DNA of 64,000 nucleotides from Flavobacteriales bacterium (GCA_020635725.1 JACJZF010000010.1:1-64000); one strand, 5' to 3'; counted from the first letter of the stretch, positions 5,550 through 15,213 are shown. Numbers and translations: made by a program. The notes: generated by a model not told the origin, from the sequence alone.

Positions 5550-7679
5550 ATGAAAGTGTTCGATGCGAAGCACATCAAGAATGTCGTCCTGCTGGGATCC
5601 CACGGATGCGGCAAGACCACGCTGGCCGAAACCATGCTCTTCGAAGCGGGTCTGATCCAACGCCGCGGCCGAGTCGAGGACAAGAACACGGTGAGCGATC
5701 ACCACGAGCTCGAGCATGAGCGCGGCAGCAGCGTGTACAGCACGGTGCTGCACACCGAGTGGCGCAACTACAAGATCAACATCATCGACACGCCGGGGCT
5801 CGATGACCTGGTGGGCGAAACCATCCCCGCGCTCCGCGTGGCCGATACCTGCGTGCTGCTGCTGAACGCGCACCACGGCGTGGAGGTGGGCACCGACCTG
5901 GTCTGGGATCATCTCGCGCAGTACGACCGACCGGTGATCATCGGCGTGAACCAGCTCGACCACCCCAACGCCGATTTCGACAGCACCGTGGCGCAGGCCA
6001 GGGAGCACTTCGGCAGCGCGGTCACCGTGATGCAGTATCCCGTGGAGCAGGGCGATGGCTTCCACCGCATCATCGACCTGCTGAAGATGACCATGTACGT
6101 GTTCAAGGATGCGGGCGGCAAGCCGGAGAAGCAGCCGATACCCGATAACGAGAAGGAACGCGCCGAGGCCCTGCACAAGGAACTGGTGGAGAAGGCGGCA
6201 GAGAACGACGAGACGCTCATGGAGCACTACTTCGACAAGGGCGAGCTCGATGAGGACGAAATGCGCCTAGGACTGAAGCAGGGGATGATGAAACGCACCT
6301 GCTTCCCCGTGTTCTGCCTCAGCGCCGCGCGCAACATGGGCAGCGGCAGGTTGATGGGCTTCATCGACAACGTGGCGCCCGCCGCGCTGGAGATGCCCGC
6401 CGAGGAACTGGTGGGCGGCGGAAAGCTGGAGTGCCGCGCCGATGGTCCGGCGGTGCTCTTCACTTTCAAGACCATGATCGAGCCGAAGGCCGGCCACATC
6501 ACGCTCTTCAAGGTGATGAGCGGCGAATTGCGCGAGGGCATGGAACTGGTGAACGACAACACGGGCGCCACCGAGCGCATCGGCCAGCTCTTCATCGTGG
6601 ATGGCAAGGAGCGCAACCACGTGGAGCGGCTGGTGGCGGGCGACATCGGCGGCACCATCAAACTGAAGGACACGGCCACCGCGCATACGCTGCATGCGCC
6701 GGGCACCAGCGTGAAGCTGCAGCCCATCGCCTTCCCCGAGTCGCGCCTGCGCCAGGTGATCAAGGCCACCGACCAGAAACTGGAAGAGAAACTGCACGCC
6801 GCGCTGCTCGAGATCCAGAAGGAGGATCCCACCGTTGTGCTGCAGTACAGCCGCGAGACCGCACAGCAGCTGGTGGGCGCGCAGGGCGAGCTGCACCTGA
6901 GCCTGCTGAAGTGGAAGCTGAACCACCACTACAAGGTCGATTGCGTGTTCAGCAGCCCGCGCATCCCCTACCGCGAGACCATCCGCCGCAACGCCGAGGC
7001 GAGCTACCGCCACAAGAAGCAGACGGGCGGCAGCGGACAATTCGCTGAGGTGCACCTGCGGATCGAGCCATGGACCGAAGGCATGCCCGAACCGAGCGGC
7101 GTGAGCGTGCGGGGCAAGGAGGAGCATGAGCTCACCACGGGCGGCAAACTGGTGTTCTACAACTGCATCGTGGGCGGGGTGATCGACAACAAGTTCATGC
7201 CAAGCATCCTGAAAGGCGTGATGGAGAAGATGGAGCGCGGGCCGCTCACCGGATCGCCCGCGCGCGACATCCGGGTGGTGGTGTTCGATGGCAAGATGCA
7301 CCCGGTGGACAGCAACGACATCAGCTTCAAGATCGCCGGTCTGCACGCCTTCCGTGATGCCTTCACCAACGCCGACCCGCAGCTGATGGAGCCCATCCAG
7401 GAACTGGAGGTGCGCGTGCCCGCCGACCTCATGGGCGATGTGATGACCGACCTGCAGGGTCGCCGCAGCATCGTGATGGGCGTGGACGGCAGCGGCCGCT
7501 ACCAGATCATCAGGACCCTGACACCGCTCGCCGAACTGGACCGATACAGCACCACCCTGCGCAGCCTCACGCAGGGCCGCGGCACCTACACCGAGCGCTT
7601 CCATGCGTACCAATCGGTGCCGAGCGAGCTGCAGCACAAGCTGGTGAGCAGCCATAAGGAAGAGGAAGTGGTGGCTTGA
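5550..7679 (+). CDS. Elongation factor G-like translational GTPase (second EF-G, EF-G2 type)
   Basis: The protein has 709 residues and starts at ATG 5550. The P-loop is GSHGCGKT (residues 16-23), the G3 motif is DTPG (80-83), and the G4 motif reads NQLD (134-137) instead of the usual NKxD. EF-G-type domains II-V follow, including a domain IV segment (KKQTGGSGQFAEVHLRIEP) like the one in ribosomal translocases. Such paralogues occur widely beside the essential FusA. Their exact role (recycling, stress or a slow GTPase) is not settled. The divergent G1 and G4 motifs argue against it being the main translocase. A terminator follows, so it is probably monocistronic. Confidence 0.85.
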   Translation: MKVFDAKHIKNVVLLGSHGCGKTTLAETMLFEAGLIQRRGRVEDKNTVSDHHELEHERGSSVYSTVLHTEWRNYKINIIDTPGLDDLVGETIPALRVADTCVLLLNAHHGVEVGTDLVWDHLAQYDRPVIIGVNQLDHPNADFDSTVAQAREHFGSAVTVMQYPVEQGDGFHRIIDLLKMTMYVFKDAGGKPEKQPIPDNEKERAEALHKELVEKAAENDETLMEHYFDKGELDEDEMRLGLKQGMMKRTCFPVFCLSAARNMGSGRLMGFIDNVAPAALEMPAEELVGGGKLECRADGPAVLFTFKTMIEPKAGHITLFKVMSGELREGMELVNDNTGATERIGQLFIVDGKERNHVERLVAGDIGGTIKLKDTATAHTLHAPGTSVKLQPIAFPESRLRQVIKATDQKLEEKLHAALLEIQKEDPTVVLQYSRETAQQLVGAQGELHLSLLKWKLNHHYKVDCVFSSPRIPYRETIRRNAEASYRHKKQTGGSGQFAEVHLRIEPWTEGMPEPSGVSVRGKEEHELTTGGKLVFYNCIVGGVIDNKFMPSILKGVMEKMERGPLTGSPARDIRVVVFDGKMHPVDSNDISFKIAGLHAFRDAFTNADPQLMEPIQELEVRVPADLMGDVMTDLQGRRSIVMGVDGSGRYQIIRTLTPLAELDRYSTTLRSLTQGRGTYTERFHAYQSVPSELQHKLVSSHKEEEVVA

Positions 7680-7699
7680 CGTGCATTCGATCCATGAGG

Positions 7700-7732
7700 A
7701 GACGCTCCGCCGAACGCGGGGCGTTTCCTTTG
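7700..7732 (+). terminator. Rho-independent terminator after the EF-G-like gene
   Basis: An 11-bp stem (7700-7710 with 7716-7726, two G-T wobbles) with loop CGAAC runs into TTTCCTTTGT. It lies 21 bases past the stop codon and just before the next ATG. Confidence 0.75.
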
Positions 7733-7736
7733 TAGC

Positions 7737-8669
7737 ATGCGTTGGCTGCTTCCGCTGCTCCTCCTGTTCTCCACCTCCTGCAACCTCGCACGCATGCATG
7801 GTCGCAAGAGCGACGGCCGGTTGGAGCGGAACGGCTACTTCGGGAACAATGCGGGGAACACGGCGGAACCGCGTTTCGCATGGCACCGCGACACGGGCAA
7901 GGAGAAGCTGCTGCTGCTGCACGGCTATTCCGGCACCGGCTCATTGCAATGGAGCAGGACCGTGCGCCTGCTGCGCGACGATTACGACTGCATCGTGCCC
8001 GACCTGTTGAGCCACGGCCGCAGCGCGAAGTGGGACACCACGCATCACGGGCTCAGCCTCGACGACCAGGCTGCGCATGTGATTGCGATCCTCGACAGCC
8101 TGCGCATCCAACAACCCATCGCCGTGGTGGGCAACAGCTACGGCGGCGGCGTGGCGGCGCGGTTGGCCGAGCGCTATCCGCAGCGCGTGAAGAAGCTGGT
8201 GATCTACGATGGCCTCGTGAGCGACTACAGCCAAGCCATCGCCGACAGCATCGCGCGGGCACACGGCGCGCCGGGCATGCTCGCGGTGATGCGCACGCCC
8301 AGCGCGAAGGACCTGCGCTTCGGCATACGGCTATCGCTCTACCGCGACCCTCCCCTGCCCGGCTTCGTGCTGAAGCAGATATACCGCGAATTCGCCGAAC
8401 CGTATCGTCCGGCGCAGATCACGTTGCTTCAGGACCTGATGGCGCATGAGGCGGATCTCGTAGGCAAGCGATACGATTGGCGCATGCCCGTGTACCTGAT
8501 CTGGGGCGAGCGCGATGAGCTCATCCCCAACAGCACCGGGCTCGCGATCCTGCACCGCAACGGACTTCCGGACGACCATTGGTACGTGATCCCACGCACG
8601 GGACACGTGGCCAACGTCGAGCGGCCGAAGGAATTCGTGCGCGTGCTCGAAGAGATCCTCGCGCGCTAA
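7737..8669 (+). CDS. Alpha/beta hydrolase, predicted lipoprotein
   Basis: The protein has 310 residues. The N-terminus is a type II signal peptide with a lipobox ending in Cys15 (FSTSC), so the enzyme is predicted to be lipid-anchored. The alpha/beta-hydrolase core shows the oxyanion segment HGYSGTG, the nucleophile elbow GNSYGGG (Ser), an acid in GERDELIP and a histidine in TGHVANVE, which is a complete catalytic triad. The substrate is unknown; an esterase or lipase-like activity is likely. The stop overlaps the stop of the convergent M1 peptidase gene by three bases, so the two transcripts run into each other. Confidence 0.85.
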   Translation: MRWLLPLLLLFSTSCNLARMHGRKSDGRLERNGYFGNNAGNTAEPRFAWHRDTGKEKLLLLHGYSGTGSLQWSRTVRLLRDDYDCIVPDLLSHGRSAKWDTTHHGLSLDDQAAHVIAILDSLRIQQPIAVVGNSYGGGVAARLAERYPQRVKKLVIYDGLVSDYSQAIADSIARAHGAPGMLAVMRTPSAKDLRFGIRLSLYRDPPLPGFVLKQIYREFAEPYRPAQITLLQDLMAHEADLVGKRYDWRMPVYLIWGERDELIPNSTGLAILHRNGLPDDHWYVIPRTGHVANVERPKEFVRVLEEILAR

Positions 8670-10525
8670 GGGCGCACCACTCCTGTGGCTCCTTCGGGCA
8701 GCTCCACCGCGTCGTTGGTGAGGTCGATATCGGCGGTGCGTCCCTTCGGGTCGATGACCACGCCGGCCAACTTGTTGAAGGAGCCGGGTACCGTGAAGGT
8801 GTAGGTGGGATCGGTCCACTGCCAGGGCCGCAGCGCCGTGAAGGGGGCCAACTCGCTGTCTTGCGCCTTCACGCCCAGCTCGAGTGAAAGTGGGATGTGG
8901 TAGTCGCGGCGCTCACCATCGCGGAAGACCAGCTGCACGTCGACGGGCATGAGCATCTCGCCCTCGCGCTTCAAGGTGATGCGCACGGAATCCTCGAGAC
9001 CGATCACCTCCGAGATCGCATAGTCGAGCTTGCGCGTGGTGTTGATCCACTCATCGAAGTACCAGTCGAGCTCCAAGCCGCTCTGCTTCTCCATGGCGCG
9101 CTCGAAGTCGATGGGATCGGGGTGCTTGAACCGGCAGGCGTCGAAGTAGCGCAGCATCCCGGCGGCCACCGTCTTCTCCCCTACCACCGCACCGAGCTGG
9201 TGCACGAGCACCTCGCCGAAGCTGTATGCGGTAGCGCCGTATGCGGCATTGGTGAGGAAATGGTCGGCATGCACGCGCGGAGCTTCTTGCTTGCCACTGG
9301 TCACCAGATGCCTGTATCCATCGATCGCGGATGCATGCGGGTCGCCCTTCACGCCGAAGAGCTGTTCCATCACCTTGCTGCTCGCGTACTCGGTCATGCC
9401 CTCGTCCATCCACGGGTATTCGCCCTCCTCGCTGGCCAGCACGCCGTAGAACCAGCTGTGCACGCTCTCGTGCACGCTCACGCCCACAAGGCTGCCGAGC
9501 CTGCGTTTCCCGGTGATGAGCGTGAGCATGGGATATTCCATGCCGCCATCGCCGCCCTGCACGAAACTGTATTGCGGCCACGGGTAGCGACCGAAATTCT
9601 CGTTCATGAACCGGAAGCTCTTCTCCATGTACTCAGGCAGTTGCTTCCATACGGCATCGAGCTCATCATCGGCCTTGTGGAAGAAGTGGAACTCCGGCCC
9701 ATCGGCCATCTGCCGCACCTCGTGCACGTAGGCCTTGTCCGCCGCCCAGGCGAAGTCGTGCACATCCTTGGCGACGAAGCGCCACGTGAGCTTGTCGCCA
9801 TGCGGCCGCTTCACCGCCTTGCGCGAAGGGTAGCCGTGGCCGATCTGCTCGGGATTCTGCAATACGCCCGTGGCCGCCACGGTGTACGCGCTATCGAGCG
9901 TGAGGCGCACATCGAAGTCGCCCCACACGCCGTAGAACTCACGGCCCACATACGGGTTGGCATGCCAGCCGCGCCGGTCGTACTCGGCGAGCTTCGGGTA
10001 CCATTGCGTCATGCTGTAAGCCACGCCCTCGGCGTTGTCGCGCCCGCTCCTTCTGATCTGCACGGGCACCTGTCCGTGGAAGTCGAAGTCGAGCACGGTG
10101 CTCTTGCGCGGCAGCAGCGGCTGCGCGAGCACGGCACGCAGCACGGTGCCGCGATGCTCCAGCACGACCGCCTTGCTTCCCTGCGACATGCGGTCCACCA
10201 CGAGCTCGCCCATCTCGTGCGGCGCCAGCTCCGCGATGCGCGCGCCCACACGGGAATCGGGATCCTCGATCGTGCGCGACCGCACATCCATCTCGCTCCC
10301 TGGCCTGAACGCGTTGAAGTAGAGGTGGAAGAAGACCTCGCGCAGCGTGTCGGGGCTGTTGTTGGTGTAGGCGAGCGCCGTACGACCCGTGAAGCGATGC
10401 GTGGCGGCATCGAGTTCCACTTGCATGTCGTAGCGTACGCGCTGCTGCCAGCCATCGCATTGCGCCACCAGCCCGATGGGCAGGAGCAGCGCGGCACAGC
10501 AGCTTGGAAGGGATCTCATCGGCAT
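8666..10525 (-). CDS. M1 family metallopeptidase (aminopeptidase), exported
   Basis: The protein has about 619 residues. The start is set at ATG 10525 (ATG 10519 is equally possible) because the following residues (MRSLPSCCAALLLPIGLVAQ) form a signal peptide, while upstream sequence in frame looks non-coding. The zinc site is HESVH followed 18 residues later by the third ligand in MDEGMTEY, the HExxH-x18-E pattern of M1 peptidases. The exopeptidase segment usually GAMEN is GGMEYPM here. It should trim N-terminal residues from peptides in the periplasm or outside the cell. The C-terminal beta-sandwich (VRITLKREGEMLMPVDVQLVF) fits bacterial M1 proteins of this length, which lack the large ERAP-like C-terminal domain. 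Confidence 0.88.
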   Translation of the reverse strand: MPMRSLPSCCAALLLPIGLVAQCDGWQQRVRYDMQVELDAATHRFTGRTALAYTNNSPDTLREVFFHLYFNAFRPGSEMDVRSRTIEDPDSRVGARIAELAPHEMGELVVDRMSQGSKAVVLEHRGTVLRAVLAQPLLPRKSTVLDFDFHGQVPVQIRRSGRDNAEGVAYSMTQWYPKLAEYDRRGWHANPYVGREFYGVWGDFDVRLTLDSAYTVAATGVLQNPEQIGHGYPSRKAVKRPHGDKLTWRFVAKDVHDFAWAADKAYVHEVRQMADGPEFHFFHKADDELDAVWKQLPEYMEKSFRFMNENFGRYPWPQYSFVQGGDGGMEYPMLTLITGKRRLGSLVGVSVHESVHSWFYGVLASEEGEYPWMDEGMTEYASSKVMEQLFGVKGDPHASAIDGYRHLVTSGKQEAPRVHADHFLTNAAYGATAYSFGEVLVHQLGAVVGEKTVAAGMLRYFDACRFKHPDPIDFERAMEKQSGLELDWYFDEWINTTRKLDYAISEVIGLEDSVRITLKREGEMLMPVDVQLVFRDGERRDYHIPLSLELGVKAQDSELAPFTALRPWQWTDPTYTFTVPGSFNKLAGVVIDPKGRTADIDLTNDAVELPEGATGVVRP

Positions 10526-10827
10526 GCGGCAAAGGAATGGCATCGCGCCTTGCGCCATGCGGATCGACCAGAGCCGCTGCAGCCGATCCGTCGGAACCGT
10601 GAATGGACGGAGTTGAACGGAAATGCCAGCGGGACAGGGCGCCGCCTTCACGGCATGCGGTTCCACCCTCGTGCATTGCGGTCCATTCGCGGTGGCGCAG
10701 GAACGTGGGCTTGTGCTGGCTTGGCCGCCATGCGTGGCCACGCAACGGAGCAGTGGAAAGAGGAACGGCCGCACGGATCAACCGCACGACCGTTCGCGAA
10801 GGCAACCCGGTGATGCCTCCGTGGATG

Positions 10828-12159
10828 CTACCGGTACTTCACCGCGCCCTGCGCCAGCAGGTGTTCGATGTCGTTGTTGATGCTGAGGATGAGCAGGGAG
10901 GTGGCGGTGCAGAACACCGGGCTGGTGATGCAGTGGTGCCCGTTCCAGCTGCCATCCTGGTTCTGGATGCTCACCAGGCGGCCGGTGGTCTGGCCGTACC
11001 AGTTCTTCCAGCCCTGGTCCTTGGCGATCACGAGCGACTCACCAGTCTGCAGGAAGCTCAGGAACTCCTCGCCGCCGTTGTTGCCGAAACCGGAGATCAC
11101 GTTATCGGCCTGGGCTTGCACCTTGGCCGACTCGTATACCTGGTACGCGGCGTTCAATCGCTCCGCTTCGCCGCGGTCCACGCCAGCTTCCTCCAGGGTC
11201 TTCACGTTCATCGGCGCATCCTTCGCGATACGTCCCTCCTTCTTGGCCTTGACGACGATCTCGTTGAGCTGGCGCGCCTCGGCCGCGCTGTTGCGCGTGC
11301 TGCCGCTCACGGCGTAGAGCGTGATGCCCGCCGCGCGCTCGGTGGCTACCGAACCGCTCGACGCATCGAAGTTCGATTTCTGGTAATCGCGCGCCAGCTT
11401 GAGCGCCTCATCATCCACCGTGGCGCCTTGCGACTTCGCGCTTTCGAGCGCGCTGGCCGCGAAGCTGCTCTGCAGCACGCCGGCCCAGCCATCGCCCTTC
11501 ACGCTGCCATCGCTGTTCTGCGAGCGCTGGATCATGTCCACGCAGGTGTTGAGCGCGCGCATGGCACGCAGCCGCTGCGGATGCTGGTCGCCCAACTTGG
11601 CCACGAGGTTGCTGAGGTATTGCGCGGTGAGCGCCACGTCGATGTTGGCGCCGAGCTTCACCTGGATCTGCGTGCCCTGCAGCTGCGTGATGTTGACCGC
11701 TCCTTTCGGCGATGCCTCGACTTGTTTCAGCAGGTACTCGGTGGCTTTCGCGAGTTGTGCGCTGTACGCCCCTTGGTCGAGGGTGCTGCCCATGCGCATG
11801 ATGGCCATCGCCACCATGGCGGTGGTGGCCGGATCGGTGCTCACGGCGTGCGGGTCGGTGATGTCCTGCCGGGCATGGGTGCCAGCGCCATAGCCGCCAT
11901 CCTGCGCCTGCGCCTTCACCAGCCATTGCAGACCGCGCTGCTCCGAGGCGAGCACGGCCTCCGGCGCGTTCAGCACGAAGCCGCTATCGAGGCCCTCGCC
12001 CTCGTACACGGTCTTGAACACGCAGCCGTGCGGCGGCTCCGCCACGGGGGTGTGGCAATGCTCGTTCGCGCCGACGAGCGGGGTGCGGAAGGAGAACGAG
12101 AGGGCGATGAGCCCTGTGGCGCCGGCGAGCGCCGCGATCGGGAACAGTTGCTTCTTCAT
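10828..12159 (-). CDS. Exported alpha-toroid protein with prenyltransferase/squalene-oxidase-like repeats
   Basis: The protein has 443 residues and starts at ATG 12159 with a hydrophobic leader (LFPIAALAGATGLIALSFSF). The body contains repeated helical units with QDGGYG-, NSDGSV- and NQDGSW-type loops (AQDGGYGAGTHA, SQNSDGSVKGDGW, NQDGSWNGHHC), the QxDGxW signature of squalene/oxidosqualene cyclase and prenyltransferase-beta folds. The catalytic DxDD motif of squalene-hopene cyclases is not seen, so terpene cyclisation is unlikely. The HHCIT...FCTA segment could bind metal. It lies downstream of, and in the same direction as, a JmjC-type cupin gene, separated by 155 bases and a hairpin. The function is unknown. 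Confidence 0.75.
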   Translation of the reverse strand: MKKQLFPIAALAGATGLIALSFSFRTPLVGANEHCHTPVAEPPHGCVFKTVYEGEGLDSGFVLNAPEAVLASEQRGLQWLVKAQAQDGGYGAGTHARQDITDPHAVSTDPATTAMVAMAIMRMGSTLDQGAYSAQLAKATEYLLKQVEASPKGAVNITQLQGTQIQVKLGANIDVALTAQYLSNLVAKLGDQHPQRLRAMRALNTCVDMIQRSQNSDGSVKGDGWAGVLQSSFAASALESAKSQGATVDDEALKLARDYQKSNFDASSGSVATERAAGITLYAVSGSTRNSAAEARQLNEIVVKAKKEGRIAKDAPMNVKTLEEAGVDRGEAERLNAAYQVYESAKVQAQADNVISGFGNNGGEEFLSFLQTGESLVIAKDQGWKNWYGQTTGRLVSIQNQDGSWNGHHCITSPVFCTATSLLILSINNDIEHLLAQGAVKYR

Positions 12160-12251
12160 GGTGCTTGGGTTGTGGGGCCAACAGCAGGATGCCGAGGCGG
12201 GCCGATTTGCACAACCCGTACACGCAGGAATCGGATGGGTTCAAATGCGAT

Positions 12252-12273
12252 CGAGCGGCCCCATGGCCGCTCG
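12252..12273. terminator. Palindromic hairpin between the cupin and toroid genes
   Basis: A perfect 9-bp stem (12252-12260 with 12265-12273) with loop CCAT lies 42 bases beyond the cupin stop. The U-tract is weak in both directions. It may end the cupin transcript or be a processing or pause site within a two-gene operon. Confidence 0.4.
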
Positions 12274-12314
12274 ACTGATTGACTCGAATGATGCGCGCGG
12301 AGGTCCGCTGCGGC

Positions 12315-13226
12315 TCAGTTGTGCCCGCTGTTGCGCTGCAGGCCCAGCAGGTCGCCGGTCTTGCAGAGCACGCCGCCGATCCCGGCATAGGCCGTGGCCG
12401 CCACGCCCTTCAGCATGCCATTCTGCTTCTTGAAGCCCCACACGTCCTTCAGGAAGAGCGGGAAGTTCTGCGCGTTGAGCAGGTCGAAGGCCACCGAGAT
12501 CGTAGGTTCGAGGCTCTTCGCCGTGTGCCAGATGCCGAATGGGATGAAGAGCGTCTCGCCCGGTCCGACCACGAACTTGATGGGCGTGGCCTTGGCGTAG
12601 AGCGGGAACTTATTCAGGTCCACGTTCTCGATGTCTGGAATGCCGCTCTTCCACTTATCGCCGGGCTCGGGGTAGAGGTATTGCTCCTGCCCTCGTGGCC
12701 AAACGGTGAATTCCTTGTGGCCGTAGAGCTGGTTGACCCAAGCGCTCAAGTGGTAGTAGTCCAAGTGCACGTATGGGAACTTGCCCCCTACGCCACCGAT
12801 GAACATCTCCAACGCGCTGCCCCAGTAGCCGCGCTTGAACCAGGAACTCTCCAGCCAGTTCGGCTTGGCGTACCCGATGTTCAGCGGAGTCACCTCCTGC
12901 ACCAGCTCGGGCAGTTGGGTGGGGATGTGGAACTTGCACGGGTACGGCACCGGACGGCTCGTGTCCTTCCCTTCCACCAGATCGAGGATCTCGCTCATGG
13001 TGTAGGTGGTACCGTTCACGATGGTCTTGCGGTCGCCGAAACGCTTGCGCAGGTAATCGGGGCTCCAGGTGTTGTAGGCCCCCCACACCTTGGTGGCGTT
13101 CTTGAATACCAGCGGCACGCCCGCCTTCCAGTGCTCCTCGAAGAACTGCTCATAGGTGATCTCGCTGGCGTCGACCTTCTTCACTTGAAGGTCCGCCGCG
13201 TTCGGAACAGCCGAGGTGCTTGACAT
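12315..13226 (-). CDS. JmjC/cupin_8-type Fe(II)/2-oxoglutarate oxygenase-like protein
   Basis: The protein has 303 residues and starts at ATG 13226. The N-terminal segment (FFEEHWKAGVPLVFKNATKVWGAYNTWSPDYLRKRFGD) is typical of cupin_8 proteins. The metal-binding triad HxD...H is visible as YVHLDYYH followed by GIWHTAKS, with the GETLFIPFGIWH strand that precedes the last ligand. Relatives hydroxylate proteins (Asn, Asp or Arg side chains), but the target here is unknown. The C-terminal 50 residues contain a hydrophobic glycine-rich stretch (VAATAYAGIGGVLC). It is the first gene in its direction, followed by the alpha-toroid protein. Confidence 0.8.
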   Translation of the reverse strand: MSSTSAVPNAADLQVKKVDASEITYEQFFEEHWKAGVPLVFKNATKVWGAYNTWSPDYLRKRFGDRKTIVNGTTYTMSEILDLVEGKDTSRPVPYPCKFHIPTQLPELVQEVTPLNIGYAKPNWLESSWFKRGYWGSALEMFIGGVGGKFPYVHLDYYHLSAWVNQLYGHKEFTVWPRGQEQYLYPEPGDKWKSGIPDIENVDLNKFPLYAKATPIKFVVGPGETLFIPFGIWHTAKSLEPTISVAFDLLNAQNFPLFLKDVWGFKKQNGMLKGVAATAYAGIGGVLCKTGDLLGLQRNSGHN

Positions 13227-13247
13227 GGAAGCGTGGTTTGGTGCCGA

Positions 13248-13255
13248 TAAAAGTA
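13248..13255 (-). promoter_or_regulatory. -7 box (TACTTTTA) of the cupin gene
   Basis: The minus strand reads TACTTTTA, seven of eight positions like TAnnTTTG, with a TTG about 21 bases upstream. The ATG at 13226 is 21 bases downstream of the box. Confidence 0.4.
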
Positions 13256-13395
13256 TCGTTATTGCCGACGAACAGGCAAGTTGATACGACAGGGTGGCTT
13301 GGAAGGATACTTCCAGCGCGGGTTGCCGGCCATGAGTGCATGATTGACGGAGTATGCCACTCGGTCAATCCAGCCACACCTCGAACAACGAATGA

Positions 13396-15213
13396 CTACG
13401 CCTCCTGCATCTTCTTCGCCGCGCGCTTCCGCTCGTTCTCGTCGAGCAGGATCTTGCGGATGCGGAGGCTCTTCGGCGTCACCTCGAGGTACTCGTCCTC
13501 GGCGATGTACTCCATGCACTCCTCGAGGCTGAACTTCACGGCGGGCGCGATGCTCACCTTGTCGTCGCTGCCGCTGGCGCGCATGTTGGTGAGCTTCTTC
13601 ACGCGGATCACGTTCACCACCAGTTCCTCGCCGGGCTTGGGGCTCTCGCCGATCACCTGGCCGGCGTAAACGTCCTCGCTGGGGTCGATGAAGAACTTGC
13701 CGCGGTCCTGCAGCTTGTCGATGGCGTAGGCGATGGCGGTACCGGTCTCGCCGCTCACGATGCAACCGGGGCGCGGCGCCTGAATGGCTCCCTTGTATGG
13801 CTCGTAGCCCTTGAAGCGGTGCGCGATGATGGCCTCGCCCTCGGTGGCTGTGAGCAGCACGTTGCGCAGGCCGATGATGCCCCGCGCGGGGATGCTGAAC
13901 TCGAGCACGGTGCGGTCGCTCTTCTGCTCGATGTTAAGGATCTCGCCCTTGCGGCGCGTCACGTGGTCGATGACGCGGCTGCTGAACTGCTCCGGTACCT
14001 GCACGGTGAGCATCTCGATGGGTTCGTGGCGCTCGCCATCGACCTCTTTGTACAGCACCTGCGGCTGGCCGAGCTGGAACTCGTAGCCCTCGCGGCGCAT
14101 GGTCTCCACCAGGATGCTCAGGTGCAGGATGCCCCGACCGAAGACCAGCAGCCTATCGGGGCTGTCGGTCTCCTTGATGCGCATGGCGAGGTTCTTTTCG
14201 ATCTCCTTGAAGAGGCGGTCGCGCACGTGGCGGCTGGTCACGAACTGGCCTTCCTTGCCGAAGAAGGGCGAGTTGTTGATGGTGAAGAGCATGCTCATGG
14301 TGGGCTCATCCACCTTGAACTTGGGCAGGCCCTCGGGGTTCTCGGCATCGGCCACGGTATCGCCGATGTCGAAGTCCTCCAGGCCCATGAGCGCCACGAT
14401 CTCTCCGCAGCCCACCTCGTGCTTCACCTTCTCCTTGCCCAGGCCCTCGAAGACCATGAGCTCGGCCACCTTCCCTTTCTTGGAGAGGCCGTCGTTCTTC
14501 ACGAGCGTGACCGGCTGTCCCGGCTTGATGCTGCCCCGCGTGATGCGGCCCACGGCGATCCGGCCCTGGAAGCTGCTGTAGTCGAGGCTGGTGATGCGCA
14601 TCTGGAGCGTGCCCTCGACCACTTTCGGCGCGGGCACGTGCTGCACGATCACATCGAGCAGGTGGCTCACATCCTCGGTCGGGGTCTTCCAATCGGGACC
14701 CATCCAGCCTTGCTTGCTGCTGCCGTACACGGCGGGGAAGTCGAGCTGGTCCTCGGTGGCATCGAGGCTGAACATGAGGTCGAAGACGGCCTCGTGCACC
14801 TCTTCGGGCGTGCAGTTGGGCTTATCGACCTTGTTGATGACCACCACCGGCTTGAGGCCGAGCTCGATGGCCTTGCCCAGCACGAAGCGGGTCTGCGGCA
14901 TGGGGCCCTCGAAGGCATCCACGAGCAGGATCACGCCGTCGGCCATGTTGAGCACGCGCTCCACCTCGCCGCCGAAGTCGCTGTGGCCCGGGGTGTCGAT
15001 GATGTTGATCTTGGTGCCTTTGTAGCGCACGCTCACGTTCTTGCTCAGGATCGTGATGCCGCGCTCGCGTTCCAGGTCGTTGTTGTCGAGGATCAGCTCG
15101 CCGGTCTCCTGGTTGTCGCGGAAGAGCTGGCACTGGTGCAGGATCCGGTCCACCAAGGTGGTCTTTCCGTGGTCGACGTGGGCGATGATGGCGATGTTGC
15201 GCAGGTCCTGCAT
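13396..15213 (-). CDS. typA: Ribosome-associated GTPase TypA/BipA
   Basis: The protein has 605 residues, the usual BipA length. G motifs are complete: AHVDHGKT (residues 11-18), the switch I segment RERGITI, DTPG followed by HSDFGGEVER, and NKVD. EF-G-like domains II, III and V are followed by the BipA-specific C-terminal domain (VNVIRVKKLTNMRASGSDD). BipA acts in ribosome assembly and adaptation to cold or stress. It diverges from fur, with a -7 box for each gene in the gap. Confidence 0.96.
   Translation of the reverse strand: MQDLRNIAIIAHVDHGKTTLVDRILHQCQLFRDNQETGELILDNNDLERERGITILSKNVSVRYKGTKINIIDTPGHSDFGGEVERVLNMADGVILLVDAFEGPMPQTRFVLGKAIELGLKPVVVINKVDKPNCTPEEVHEAVFDLMFSLDATEDQLDFPAVYGSSKQGWMGPDWKTPTEDVSHLLDVIVQHVPAPKVVEGTLQMRITSLDYSSFQGRIAVGRITRGSIKPGQPVTLVKNDGLSKKGKVAELMVFEGLGKEKVKHEVGCGEIVALMGLEDFDIGDTVADAENPEGLPKFKVDEPTMSMLFTINNSPFFGKEGQFVTSRHVRDRLFKEIEKNLAMRIKETDSPDRLLVFGRGILHLSILVETMRREGYEFQLGQPQVLYKEVDGERHEPIEMLTVQVPEQFSSRVIDHVTRRKGEILNIEQKSDRTVLEFSIPARGIIGLRNVLLTATEGEAIIAHRFKGYEPYKGAIQAPRPGCIVSGETGTAIAYAIDKLQDRGKFFIDPSEDVYAGQVIGESPKPGEELVVNVIRVKKLTNMRASGSDDKVSIAPAVKFSLEECMEYIAEDEYLEVTPKSLRIRKILLDENERKRAAKKMQEA

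Noticed and set aside
8897..10813. 638-codon plus-strand frame opposite the M1 peptidase
   Set aside because: High G+C keeps antisense frames open. The minus strand has the HExxH site; the plus product is His/Ala/Leu repeat-like and has no domain.
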